From the IMG/VR virus record IMGVR_UViG_3300031111_000008, positions 28,112 to 92,111 of that record: a DNA stretch of 64,000 bases. One strand, 5' to 3'. The translations under genes were made by a program, and so were the position numbers. Positions 40,380 through 48,043 of this stretch are shown in pieces. Source of the DNA: a virus. Each line of letters begins with the position of its first letter. Within the stretch, counting starts at the first letter, position 1. The notes beneath the pieces were generated by a model that did no database searches, was not told where the DNA came from, and was given only the letters and a program-made list of their open reading frames with translations.

Positions 40380-41521
40380 TCGTTCTGTCATGTTGTGTTG
40401 GGGTGAGTTTCGGCCTTCAGCGGCGGGGCAAGTTACGTTTGGTTATGGTAAGGATTTTTAACTTCCAAGCAAACAAATGAGGTAAGTTAAGGCAAGATTC
40501 TTCCAGGTTGATTCCCGTCAAGTTTAGGTCGGTTGTGTTTGGTTCGTGTTGGGTATGTTGTGGTTTGTTGCGATCAGGTAAGGACTTTTTAACTTCCAAG
40601 CAAACAAATGAGGTGATGTCAGGCAAGCCGCGTTATGGTGAGGCGAAATGAGGCACGGCTTGGCGAGTTGGGTTATGTTCAGGCGTGTTTCTACAGGGTT
40701 GGTTCTGTTCAGTTTAGTCATGGCAAGGCAAGGACTTTTCAATTTCCAAGCAAACAACTCTGGTAGGTTTAGTTTTGGTAGTGTAAGGCATAGGTATGGT
40801 GTAGCAGGTTATGTTTGTGTTTGGTTTGTCAAGGTTTGGATGTCGGAATGGGGATTTGAGAATACAAATGAGGCATGGTATGTCGGGTCTGGTTGCGTTG
40901 CGGAATGTTCGGGCTTGTTGCGGCATGTTGGGTTCGGGTATGTTGCGGCGCGGCAAGTTACGGTCAGTCTTGCTTTGCTTAAGGTTGGGTTTGTTAGGGT
41001 AAGGGTTTTAACTTCTAAGCAAACAAACGAGTTAAGTTACGTTGTGTCGTGTTTCGGTTTGGTGTGACATGTTAAGTTACGGTACGTCTTGGTAGATTTC
41101 GGTCTGTTCGGTTCGGTTTAGGCTGGGTTTGGTTCTTTCATGTTCTGTCAAGTTGAGGCAAGGACTTTTTCATTTTCAAGCAGACAAATGAGATTCGGCA
41201 AGGCGGGTTGGGGTTAGTTGGGGCGGTGTTCATTCGGTTACGACAAGGTCGGTTCCGTTGGGTTATGGTAAGGATTTTTAACTTTCAAGAAAACAAATAA
41301 GGCATGTTAGGATTTGTTGGGGAATGTCGTGTCGCGGTGGGTTTTGTTACGGAGTGTCATGTCGCGGTGGGTTTTGTTACGGAGCGTTATGGCAAGGACT
41401 TTTTGAGCAGACAAGCGTGGTGAGGCTAGGAGGGGACGGGCGAGGTAGGATATTTTTTGGCTAGTTTCGGCTCGGCTGGTTGTTTCATGTTCCGTCAAGT
41501 TATGGTAAGGACTTTTTCAAA
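40380..41521 (+). repeat. Non-coding repeat block with five-base periodicity
   Basis: No gene. Nine degenerate copies of an element (GGTAAGGACTTTTTAACTTC-type, continuing CAAGCAAACAAATGAGGT) start near 40447, 40577, 40727, 40849, 40997, 41157, 41267, 41391 and 41504. Between them the G/T-rich sequence falls into pentamers of the form N-G-(G/T)-N-N for long runs, for example GGTTA TGTTC AGGCG TGTTT. Several element spacings are multiples of five (130, 150, 270, 160, 110). The last element abuts the HNH start. Confidence 0.75.
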
Positions 41522-41522
41522 A

Positions 41523-42023
41523 ATGAAATATACAGGAAGACCTTTTGGACTTCATCCTCATCCAGCTCATTGGGAAAAGATCAGGAAACAAGCTCTGAAG
41601 CGGGATGGTTATCAATGCAGACTTTGCAACCATTCTCAGAAGGATGGATACAGGCTTGAATGTCATCATCGGCATTATGAAAATTGGGGCGAAGAGAACC
41701 TTGAAGACGTGACGATGCTTTGTATCGAATGTCACGATCTGATTACAAATTACAATCGAGAGTCTAGGTATGCAGAACGGGAATACTCTATGACTCCTTA
41801 TGTTTCTCCCGTTCATTTACAAGGGGATGAAGATGCGAAAGACGATGAAGATGAAGTGGATCGGACAGTCACCGTTGATTTGCCACAATGGGCAACTAGC
41901 AGACCCGTTAAACGTGTGGTCCCAAAGGATCAAGAAGATCTCGTCAAAATCGAAAAAAACGGAAGCCGATCTGATGGAAATGGGCCATTTGGAGTTTTTA
42001 GGGGGCCTTTACCTGGACAATGA
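41523..42023 (+). CDS. HNH endonuclease
   Basis: 166 residues from ATG 41523. ALKRDGYQCRLCN, LECHHRHYENWG and VTMLCIECHDLI are the HNH core with paired CxxC. The core ends near residue 85. The last 65 codons run into the next gene in another frame, so the original stop may have been lost. It begins right after the last repeat element of the block upstream. Confidence 0.8.
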   Translation: MKYTGRPFGLHPHPAHWEKIRKQALKRDGYQCRLCNHSQKDGYRLECHHRHYENWGEENLEDVTMLCIECHDLITNYNRESRYAEREYSMTPYVSPVHLQGDEDAKDDEDEVDRTVTVDLPQWATSRPVKRVVPKDQEDLVKIEKNGSRSDGNGPFGVFRGPLPGQ

Positions 42024-42465
42024 TGAGGAACCCTGTATTCCAGAATTGTTGATCGAAGCAACTCTTCTAGGAGGAGCAAAAAAATTCAAGGAAGGTCCGA
42101 AAGCAAAAGCTGGAATTTTTGTCATTGCCCCTGCGAAAATCAAGTATGACGGTCCAAAGGACGCGGAAGAACTCTGGGAATCTCCCGATTTCCGTTCCCG
42201 TACTCCGGCCAAGATTGGGCAGAGCAAGGTGATGAGAACTCGCCCAATTTTCCACGAATGGGAAATTGAATTCGAGATAAACTTTGACGATGAGATGCTC
42301 GATGAGGAAAGATTGTTGGAGTGGGCCAAGGCGGCTGGTGCCCAGGTAGGACTTGGTGATTGGCGTCCACGGCATGGAAGATTTTTGGTTAAGGTGGTCG
42401 AAGGAAAGAACGGGAAGTCTGTGATGAGCAAAAAGAAGCGGAGGATGGTAGCGGCGGAAAGCTAG
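41827..42465 (+). CDS. Conserved phage protein of unknown function
   Basis: 212 residues from ATG 41827; ATG 41851 is an alternative. WIGQSPLICHNGQLADPLN at the start, LEFLGGLYL, IPELLIEATLLGGAKK, MRTRPIFHEW and LGDWRPRHGRFLV follow an order I recall from many phage proteins without assigned function. The layout of small beta strands is compatible with a ferredoxin/RAMP-like fold, which I cannot show. The first 65 codons overlap the HNH gene out of frame. Confidence 0.6.
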   Translation: MKMRKTMKMKWIGQSPLICHNGQLADPLNVWSQRIKKISSKSKKTEADLMEMGHLEFLGGLYLDNDEEPCIPELLIEATLLGGAKKFKEGPKAKAGIFVIAPAKIKYDGPKDAEELWESPDFRSRTPAKIGQSKVMRTRPIFHEWEIEFEINFDDEMLDEERLLEWAKAAGAQVGLGDWRPRHGRFLVKVVEGKNGKSVMSKKKRRMVAAES

Positions 42466-42475
42466 GAAATCATTC

Positions 42476-42516
42476 AGGGACGGGGGAATGATTTCGTTCC
42501 CCTGATCCCTCCTTTT
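42476..42516 (+). terminator. Probable terminator
   Basis: AGGGA and GGGGAA pair with TTCCCC and TCCCT around a small internal loop, followed by CCTTTTG. Ends the HNH operon before the exonuclease-like duplication. Confidence 0.6.
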
Positions 42517-42518
42517 GT

Positions 42519-42590
42519 TAGGAAGCAAAAATGAGAACCCTCCTTATCGTCGATTGTTCCGCAGTTTGTCACAAAGCATTCTCCGGATTC
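42519..42590 (+). repeat. Left direct repeat: copy of the exonuclease gene 5' end
   Basis: TAGGAAGCAAAA followed by ATG and 36 further bases identical to the start of the exonuclease gene at 44985, then scattered third-position differences to about 42590. Together with 44972-45043 it flanks the Cas12-like gene and array. Confidence 0.85.
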
Positions 42591-42725
42591 GACGGTTCGA
42601 TGGGTACTTTGGTGAAGACTATCGAGGAGGAGGGCAAGGAGAAAGAGTTGCGGGAGATCGTCGGGGATGTCTGGCAGGAGATCGAGAGGTCTTTGCGGGT
42701 GAAGAGGAAAAAGAGGTACGAGTGA
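42531..42725 (+). pseudogene. Chimeric ORF: exonuclease N-terminus joined to RecA C-terminus
   Basis: 64 codons. The first 18 residues (MRTLLIVDCSAVCHKAF) equal the exonuclease start. The last 40 (GTLVKTIEEEG, LREIVGDVWQEIERSL, KRKKRYE) align with the RecA C-terminus in this window (GKLIKMAEEDP, MRDLVLETWDGIEEAL, LRKKRYG). It looks like a deletion scar between two core genes. Intact and with its ribosome site, so a small protein may still be made. Confidence 0.7.
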
Positions 42726-42814
42726 TGCCATGCACTCTCTCAGCCTTGTTCGTCGCGATTATCGAGCTGGTGATATTCTTGTTCATGCTTTTGGAGACGG
42801 TTGGGAGGAAGTAA
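42725..42814 (+). CDS. Tiny membrane protein
   Basis: 29 residues, start overlapping the previous stop (TGATG). One hydrophobic span (ALFVAIIELVIFLFMLL). It sits between the chimera and the Cas12-like gene, ending five bases before the nuclease ATG. Unknown. Confidence 0.45.
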   Translation: MPCTLSALFVAIIELVIFLFMLLETVGRK

Positions 42815-42818
42815 AAAC

Positions 42819-44246
42819 ATGGGGAAGGAAAAACGAGATAGACCGAAACGGAATATAGGGGTAATAAAATTTGAGATTTTGAAGCCTTTGGGAGGGATGA
42901 CCTGGAAGGAATTGTCGAACATCCTTCGCGACGTTCGTTATAGAACTCAGCGTCTTGCCAACAAGTTTATGAGTGAGAGGTTTTTGGAGGCTAAGCTGCG
43001 CCAGAGTAATCCAGGAAAGGAAATTCCGAAAACGTCCATTGGGGAATTAAACAGAGTTCTTTTGGAGGAATTGATTAAAGAAAAGAAAAAGAAGAGGGAG
43101 GAAGTAAAGGAGTTTTCTAGAGTGGGGGCGTTGTGTTCCACAGTGTATGACGCTCTCCATCAGTATAATTTGTACGCGCTAACTACCAAATCTGCTTGGA
43201 CAAAGGTTTTGCGAGGAGAATCTTCCTTACCAACTTTCAAAAATAACATACCGATACCCATTCGATGTGATGGGGATGGGCGCAAGAGGTTGGCGAGAAG
43301 TTGGCGGGGAGGTGTCGTGCTTCGGTTGATGGTTTGTTTACGTCCATATCCCCGAGTGCTTTTGAAAACAAAGAGATTGAGTGATGGGGCTAAGACTGTT
43401 TTGGAAAGATTGTTGGATAATCCCGACCAGCTGGAAAGTGGTTATCGGCAGCGGGCTTTCGAGGTCAAGTATGACGAGAAGAAGAAAAAGTGGTGGTTGT
43501 ATGTTACTTACGACTTTCCTCCCGAGAAAGTGGAAGTTTCTAAAGACATCGTTGTGGGAGTTGATCTAGGATATGCTTGTCCTGCGTATGCAGCTCTGAG
43601 CAATGGTGAAGCTCGTTTGGGATGGAAAGTTTTTGCGGGGATTGCAGCAAGAGTAAAGCGGATACAAATAATGACTTTTGCCACAAGACGGAACATGTTG
43701 AGGGGAGGAAGATCAAGTTTGTGTGAGGACACGGCCAGAAGTGGGCATGGAAGGAAGAGAAAGTTGAAATGTACAGAAGCTCAGCAAGGAAAGATAAATG
43801 ATGCTTATACAACAATGAACCATCAGATTTCGAGGGCGGTAGTAGATTTTGCTGAGAGAAATCATGCAGGCATAATCCAAGTCGAGGATCTGTCGGGTCT
43901 AGATGATTATCTATCTGGAACATTCTTGGGGGAGAGATGGCGATACTACCAGCTGCAACAATACATCGAATATAAGGCAGAGCAGTGTGGGATTGGGTTT
44001 CGGAAGGTTAATCCTAGGTACACGAGCCGCCGCTGTAGCAAGTGCGGTTATATCAACAATGGGTTTACTAGAAAGTCCAGAGATTCAAATAAAGAGAAGG
44101 GAGGAAAGACTGTCAAGTTCGAGTGTCCCGAGTGTGGACACAAGAGCGATCCAGATTACAATGCCGCTAAGAATTTAACGGTGTTGGGTGTGGATGCTTT
44201 GATTGAGAACCAATGTAAAAAACAAGGAATAGAATTGAGTGTTTGA
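42819..44246 (+). CDS. Compact Cas12 (type V, Cas12f/TnpB-like) nuclease
   Basis: 475 residues from ATG 42819 (GGGAGGAAG upstream). RuvC-I is VGVDLGYACPAYAAL (Asp249), RuvC-II GIIQVEDLSGLDDY (Glu356), RuvC-III SDPDYNAAKNL (Asp446). A zinc ribbon C406-x2-C409 ... C436-x2-C439 lies between II and III. The N-terminal 240 residues are basic and helical, as in TnpB/Cas12f recognition lobes. With a CRISPR array immediately downstream and no transposon ends or TnpA, a guide-RNA-directed DNA nuclease of a miniature type V system is the best reading. No cas1, cas2 or cas4. Confidence 0.85.
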   Translation: MGKEKRDRPKRNIGVIKFEILKPLGGMTWKELSNILRDVRYRTQRLANKFMSERFLEAKLRQSNPGKEIPKTSIGELNRVLLEELIKEKKKKREEVKEFSRVGALCSTVYDALHQYNLYALTTKSAWTKVLRGESSLPTFKNNIPIPIRCDGDGRKRLARSWRGGVVLRLMVCLRPYPRVLLKTKRLSDGAKTVLERLLDNPDQLESGYRQRAFEVKYDEKKKKWWLYVTYDFPPEKVEVSKDIVVGVDLGYACPAYAALSNGEARLGWKVFAGIAARVKRIQIMTFATRRNMLRGGRSSLCEDTARSGHGRKRKLKCTEAQQGKINDAYTTMNHQISRAVVDFAERNHAGIIQVEDLSGLDDYLSGTFLGERWRYYQLQQYIEYKAEQCGIGFRKVNPRYTSRRCSKCGYINNGFTRKSRDSNKEKGGKTVKFECPECGHKSDPDYNAAKNLTVLGVDALIENQCKKQGIELSV

Positions 44247-44249
44247 TAT

Positions 44250-44454
44250 GAGGTCATCAACAATGTCTTTTGTAGTCTACGGACAATCCAAAAGCAGATG
44301 GCTGAAGGCGATCCTGAATCGCCTCAAGGTTGAGAAGGGTTTGGGTAACATGGCAAAAATTGCCTTCCAGATACCGCTCACCAAACAGTTTTCTCATTTT
44401 TTGCCTCAAAAATTTCACCTAAAGACAGCGGGGGGCTTGGTTTGCAGCAAACCT
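44250..44454 (+). ncRNA. Leader and possible tracrRNA between effector and array
   Basis: About 200 non-coding bases with two hairpins (GGCGAT CCTGA ATCGCC at 44307-44323; GGCAA AAA TTGCC at 44352-44364) and CCTAAAGACAG at 44418-44428, which pairs at 10 of 11 positions with the 3' end of the repeat (CTGTCTTCAGG). A GGTTT...AAACC hairpin abuts the first repeat. Position and anti-repeat fit a type V-F tracrRNA; promoter not identified. Confidence 0.5.
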
Positions 44455-44940
44455 GGTGGAGATACCAGTGAAATGAGGACTGTCTTCAGGGATAGGGAAC
44501 GAATACGGGCGGAGGGTGCGGGTGGAGATACCAGTGAAATGAGGACTGTCTTCAGGGTATCGAAAGCCATGGCGGACATCTCCAAGGTGGAGATACCAGT
44601 GAAATGAGGACTGTCTTCAGGGGAAAGCCGTCGATGGTAATTGAAAGCTCTGGTGGAGATACCAGTGAAATGAGGACTGTCTTCAGGACATAGCGTAAAC
44701 CTACGTGCATGATGCGGGGTGGAGATACCAGTGAAATGAGGACTGTCTTCAGGGTTCGTCGGTAACTGTCTGACGGTAAATACGGTGGAGATACCAGTGA
44801 AATGAGGACTGTCTTCAGGGCAAAAGCAACGTGCTGACTATGCGTTGGGGTGGAGATACCAGTGAAATGAGGACTGTCTTTAGGGACTTCAGCGCGTCGA
44901 CTGCGGTGGAGATACCAGTGAAATGAGGACTGTCTTCAGG
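44455..44940 (+). CRISPR. CRISPR array, 8 repeats and 7 spacers
   Basis: 36-base repeat beginning GGTGGAGATACC and ending CTGTCTTCAGG. Repeat starts: 44455, 44521, 44586, 44652, 44718, 44784, 44849, 44905. Spacers are 30, 29, 30, 30, 30, 29 and 20 bases and all different. Seven repeats are identical; the seventh ends TTTAGG instead of TTCAGG. The last spacer is ten bases short. The repeats also contain the small GGT/ACC hairpin at their 5' end. Confidence 0.97.
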
Positions 44941-44971
44941 AATGGGTGCAAATGTGAACAGAGAGATCTAG

Positions 44972-45043
44972 TAGGAAGCAAAAAATGAGAACCCTCCTTA
45001 TCGTCGATTGTTCCGCAGTTTGTTACAGAGCATTCTTCGGAAT
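44972..45043 (+). repeat. Right direct repeat: authentic exonuclease gene start
   Basis: Matches 42519-42590: same TAGGAAGCAAAA leader with one more A, the same first 13 codons, then small differences. Lies 32 bases after the last CRISPR repeat. Confidence 0.85.
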
Positions 45044-45827
45044 CAAAAATCAGCTCTCACATGAAGACGAGCCAACCGCTGTCATCTACGGCTTCTTGAC
45101 TCAGCTTCTAGCCATCAAGGAAGATTTCTACGCGGACGGAGTCGTATTCACGTTCGACTACGGCAGAAGCCTGCGCCGGGAAGTCTATCCTAACTACAAA
45201 TCCTCTCGCAGGACAAAGAGGAAAGAGCAATCTATAGAGGACAAGATCCTCTTCAGCCAGCTTCAAGCCCAGATGTACCAACTCAGGACGGAGATCCTTC
45301 CTGAAATGGGGTACAAGAACGTCTTCTTCCAGAAAGGCTACGAAGCTGATGATGTCATAGCCTCTCTCTGCCATAATTCTTTGGCGAAGGACGAGTACGC
45401 AATCGTCGTCTCGAACGACGAGGACTTGTTCCAGCTACTCACAAAACGGATTTCGATTTGGAATCCCTCTTCCCACAAACGCATTACCCTGAAGTCCTTT
45501 CAAAAGCAGTATCGAATCTCAGCGCCGCAGTGGGCGGACGTGAAAGCGATTGCTGGTTGTGATACGGATGACGTGGCAGGTGTGGCAGGCGTCGGCAACA
45601 TCACGGCCTGCAAGTTCCTCGGCGGGATTCTTAAGCCGACGACAAAAGCCCACAAGAAGATCGTCGAAAGTAGAAACCTTTGGGACAGGAACCTCCCATT
45701 AGTGAAGCTTCCTTACGAGGGAACGGAGACGTTCGTGATCCAAGAGGACAAGATCAAACAGAAGAAGTGGGATCAGATGATGGAGAAGTACGGCATGGAG
45801 AGCTTGAAGGGCGAAACCCCGTTGTGA
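44985..45827 (+). CDS. 5'-3' exonuclease (FEN/Pol I N-terminal type)
   Basis: 280 residues. LLIVDCSAVCYRAF, VVFTFDYGRSLRREVYPNYKSSR, GYEADDVIASL, IVVSNDEDLFQLL and AGCDTDDVAGVAGVG give the acidic metal ligands and the helix-hairpin-helix of the FEN family. It removes RNA primers and flaps and completes the split polymerase I set (exonuclease here, proofreading at 32754, polymerase at 34564). Confidence 0.92.
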   Translation: MRTLLIVDCSAVCYRAFFGIKNQLSHEDEPTAVIYGFLTQLLAIKEDFYADGVVFTFDYGRSLRREVYPNYKSSRRTKRKEQSIEDKILFSQLQAQMYQLRTEILPEMGYKNVFFQKGYEADDVIASLCHNSLAKDEYAIVVSNDEDLFQLLTKRISIWNPSSHKRITLKSFQKQYRISAPQWADVKAIAGCDTDDVAGVAGVGNITACKFLGGILKPTTKAHKKIVESRNLWDRNLPLVKLPYEGTETFVIQEDKIKQKKWDQMMEKYGMESLKGETPL

Positions 45828-45834
45828 GTGAGAA

Positions 45835-46326
45835 ATGAAAATGAAATGTTACATAGGAATCGATCCAGGGAAGAAAGGCGGCATCGCATGGATTTTGGGA
45901 CAGAGGATTTTCTACGAACCGATGCCCGAGACGGAAACGGATTTGAAAACATTGTTCTCAAATGAGCTGAGTGGGTTGGACGCCTTTGCATTCATTGAGA
46001 AAGTTCACGCGATGCCAGAGCAAGGACGGAGTTCGATCTGGACTTTTGCTGAGGGTTTTGGTGGTTTACGGATGTGCCTAGTTTGGGCGGGTATCCCGTT
46101 TGAAACTGTTACTCCGATGACCTGGCAGAAATCTTTGCGAATACCAAAGAAGGGGAAGAACGAGAGCAAGAACCAGCACAAGGAGAAGCTTCGGGCGAAA
46201 GCGCAGGAGTTGTATCCTAAGCTGAAGATTTGGAGCAAGCCGAAAACAAAAGGGAAGCAGTTGGCGATTTGTGACTCTTTGCTGATTGCTACTTACTGCA
46301 AAAGGAATTTTGAGGGGTGGAAGTGA
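45835..46326 (+). CDS. RuvC-like Holliday junction resolvase
   Basis: 163 residues. YIGIDPGKKGGIAW (Asp10), AFIEKVHAMPEQG (catalytic Glu) and a C-terminal AICDSLLIATYC (Asp) form the RuvC acidic set. Resolves recombination junctions before packaging. The lysine-rich loop before the last motif is usual for phage members. Stop overlaps the next ATG. Confidence 0.85.
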   Translation: MKMKCYIGIDPGKKGGIAWILGQRIFYEPMPETETDLKTLFSNELSGLDAFAFIEKVHAMPEQGRSSIWTFAEGFGGLRMCLVWAGIPFETVTPMTWQKSLRIPKKGKNESKNQHKEKLRAKAQELYPKLKIWSKPKTKGKQLAICDSLLIATYCKRNFEGWK

Positions 46327-46478
46327 TGGATTCATTTACTCGTAGCTGGTTGGAAGATTTGGAAAGAACCTTGAACAAGTTGCAAAACGAGGTTCGGGAG
46401 TTGGCGGAAGCCGTTGGACGGATCGAGGAAAATAGGAAAAGGGCTGCCGAGATGTTGGAAGGAAAAAAGGATGCTTGA
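46326..46478 (+). CDS. Small coiled-coil protein
   Basis: 50 residues, ATG overlapping the resolvase TGA. One long helix (LEDLERTLNKLQNEVRELAE). Ends inside the start of the SbcC-like gene. Unknown. Confidence 0.5.
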   Translation: MDSFTRSWLEDLERTLNKLQNEVRELAEAVGRIEENRKRAAEMLEGKKDA

Positions 46479-47643
46479 AAAACTTCGCTTGCGAAACTTT
46501 CAAATCCACGAAGATCGAGAGATCATCTTCGACGAGAAAGTGACTACAATCATTGGTCCCACCGACGCGGGCAAATCCGCGATTATGCGATCTCTCAAAT
46601 GGTTGGTTGAGAACAAGCCAGCAGGAGACGCCTTTCGTCGGGATGGTTCTAAGGTAGTCAAGGTAGGTCTGAAGTTCGACGGCAGGATGTTGATGAGGAC
46701 CAAGAGCGCTTCCGTCAACAAGATGACTTTGGACAAGGAACCGTTCGAGGCTTTTGGTAAATGCGACGTGCCTGATGAAATTTCCCAAGCTTTGAATATT
46801 CATCCTCTGTCCTTCCAGGATCAGCACGATTCTCCATACTGGTTGTCAGACACGGCGGGGCAGGTTTCCCGGCAGCTGAACGCCATTGTGAATCTCGATG
46901 TGATTGATGTGACTATGAAAAATATCACGTCAATGCTGCGAAAGGCGAAGGGGGAGGAAGCAGCTTCGGTCAGTAGGAAGAAGCAGGCTGTCGAGGAGGT
47001 TGAGAAGTATGGGTTTGTTGAGGATCTCCAAGAGGACTTCGAGGAAGTAACCACCCTGGAGGAGGGGATAGCTGAGAAAGCTGCCAGATTGGCCCGTATT
47101 GAGAAGCTTTTGGAAAAGGCTTCGCAGTACCTAAAGGCTGCCAAGACGGCGTCAGAGGCTCTCCGGGACGCTTCTCGGACGATTATCAAGGGAGAGACGG
47201 CTGCCAGGAAGATTGAGCAGCTACAAAAGTTGGAAAAGTTGGTTTTGGAGGCAGAGGAGGCTTCTGTTCTGGCTGGGATGGAACTCCCCACTAAGGGGGA
47301 GATGGCAAAGGTTGAAGATCTGCATGGAGAGTTCTGGGAAAGCCGTGCTGCCCAGACTCGTTTGGAGGAGTTCATCGAGCAGGCAGAGAAGAAGCAGGAA
47401 TGGGTAGACTCTCTAGCTTTCCCCAGCGTGGCCGAGATCGAATCTGTACAGGTCTGGGGCAGGGAGTACGAGTCGGAACGGAAATTCGCGGAAGGGCTGG
47501 AAGAAGCCGCGATGAAGGCCGAAGCGATGAGATCCTTTTGGGTGGAGAAGGACCAGGCTGTGATCGTGGCCAAACGTGAGTTGGAAGAAAAGTTGGAAGG
47601 GCAATGTCCTTTATGTGGAGGAGAGTGGAATGCTGCCGAATGA
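46471..47643 (+). CDS. SbcC/Rad50 N-terminal half (split)
   Basis: 390 residues from ATG 46471. LRNFQIHEDREIIF and TTIIGPTDAGKSAIMRSL (Walker A) open the ABC half. HPLSFQDQHDSPYWL is the Q-loop region. A long coiled coil ends in QCPLCGGEW, the CxxC zinc hook. The signature motif, Walker B and D-loop are missing here and appear in the gene at 51244. With SbcD it would process DNA ends. Confidence 0.85.
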   Translation: MLEKLRLRNFQIHEDREIIFDEKVTTIIGPTDAGKSAIMRSLKWLVENKPAGDAFRRDGSKVVKVGLKFDGRMLMRTKSASVNKMTLDKEPFEAFGKCDVPDEISQALNIHPLSFQDQHDSPYWLSDTAGQVSRQLNAIVNLDVIDVTMKNITSMLRKAKGEEAASVSRKKQAVEEVEKYGFVEDLQEDFEEVTTLEEGIAEKAARLARIEKLLEKASQYLKAAKTASEALRDASRTIIKGETAARKIEQLQKLEKLVLEAEEASVLAGMELPTKGEMAKVEDLHGEFWESRAAQTRLEEFIEQAEKKQEWVDSLAFPSVAEIESVQVWGREYESERKFAEGLEEAAMKAEAMRSFWVEKDQAVIVAKRELEEKLEGQCPLCGGEWNAAE

Positions 47644-48043
47644 ATATCAAAGATTGGCCCACCGCACCGAAACTGATGCGAAGTCACCGTTCGATGAGAG
47701 TGTCTACGGTCCAGAGATAGCAAAAATGCTCTGGCGATTGATGCATGCCCAGCAAGGACTAGCCGACGAGGTTGGCGAGTTCACGAAACAGATCAAGGCT
47801 CATTTGTATTACAGTTCAGAGCTGAACTGCAACAATTTGGTAGAGGAATTGGGCGATGCCTTGTGGTATATCGCTTTAGCCTGCAATGCTATGGATGCGG
47901 ACCTGGAGTATGTTATGGAGAAGAATATCGAGAAGCTGAGAAAACGATTCCCCAACAAGTTCACTGCCGAGGCTGCACAAGAGGAGAACAGAGATCGGGA
48001 GGCCGAAGCTGAGGTTTTTGGTGAGGAGAATCAAAATGGATAG
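47630..48043 (+). CDS. MazG-like nucleotide pyrophosphohydrolase
   Basis: 137 residues from ATG 47630. GLADEVGEFTKQIK and LVEELGDALWYIALAC are the E-x-x-E and E-E-L-G-D metal motifs. Cleaves NTPs or alarmones to monophosphates; phage versions are thought to adjust nucleotide pools or (p)ppGpp signals. Overlaps the SbcC half by 14 bases. Confidence 0.82.
   Translation: MLPNEYQRLAHRTETDAKSPFDESVYGPEIAKMLWRLMHAQQGLADEVGEFTKQIKAHLYYSSELNCNNLVEELGDALWYIALACNAMDADLEYVMEKNIEKLRKRFPNKFTAEAAQEENRDREAEAEVFGEENQNG

Noticed and set aside
40417-41067. Small ORFs on both strands in the pentamer block
   Set aside because: They arise from G/T-rich sequence lacking stops; translations only restate the repeat element (FAWKLKS) and lack ribosome sites.
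42819-44246. Transposon-encoded TnpB with IS605/IS607 ends
   Set aside because: No tnpA or other transposase beside the gene and no end sequences recognised; the neighbouring array argues for a CRISPR effector, though common ancestry is certain.
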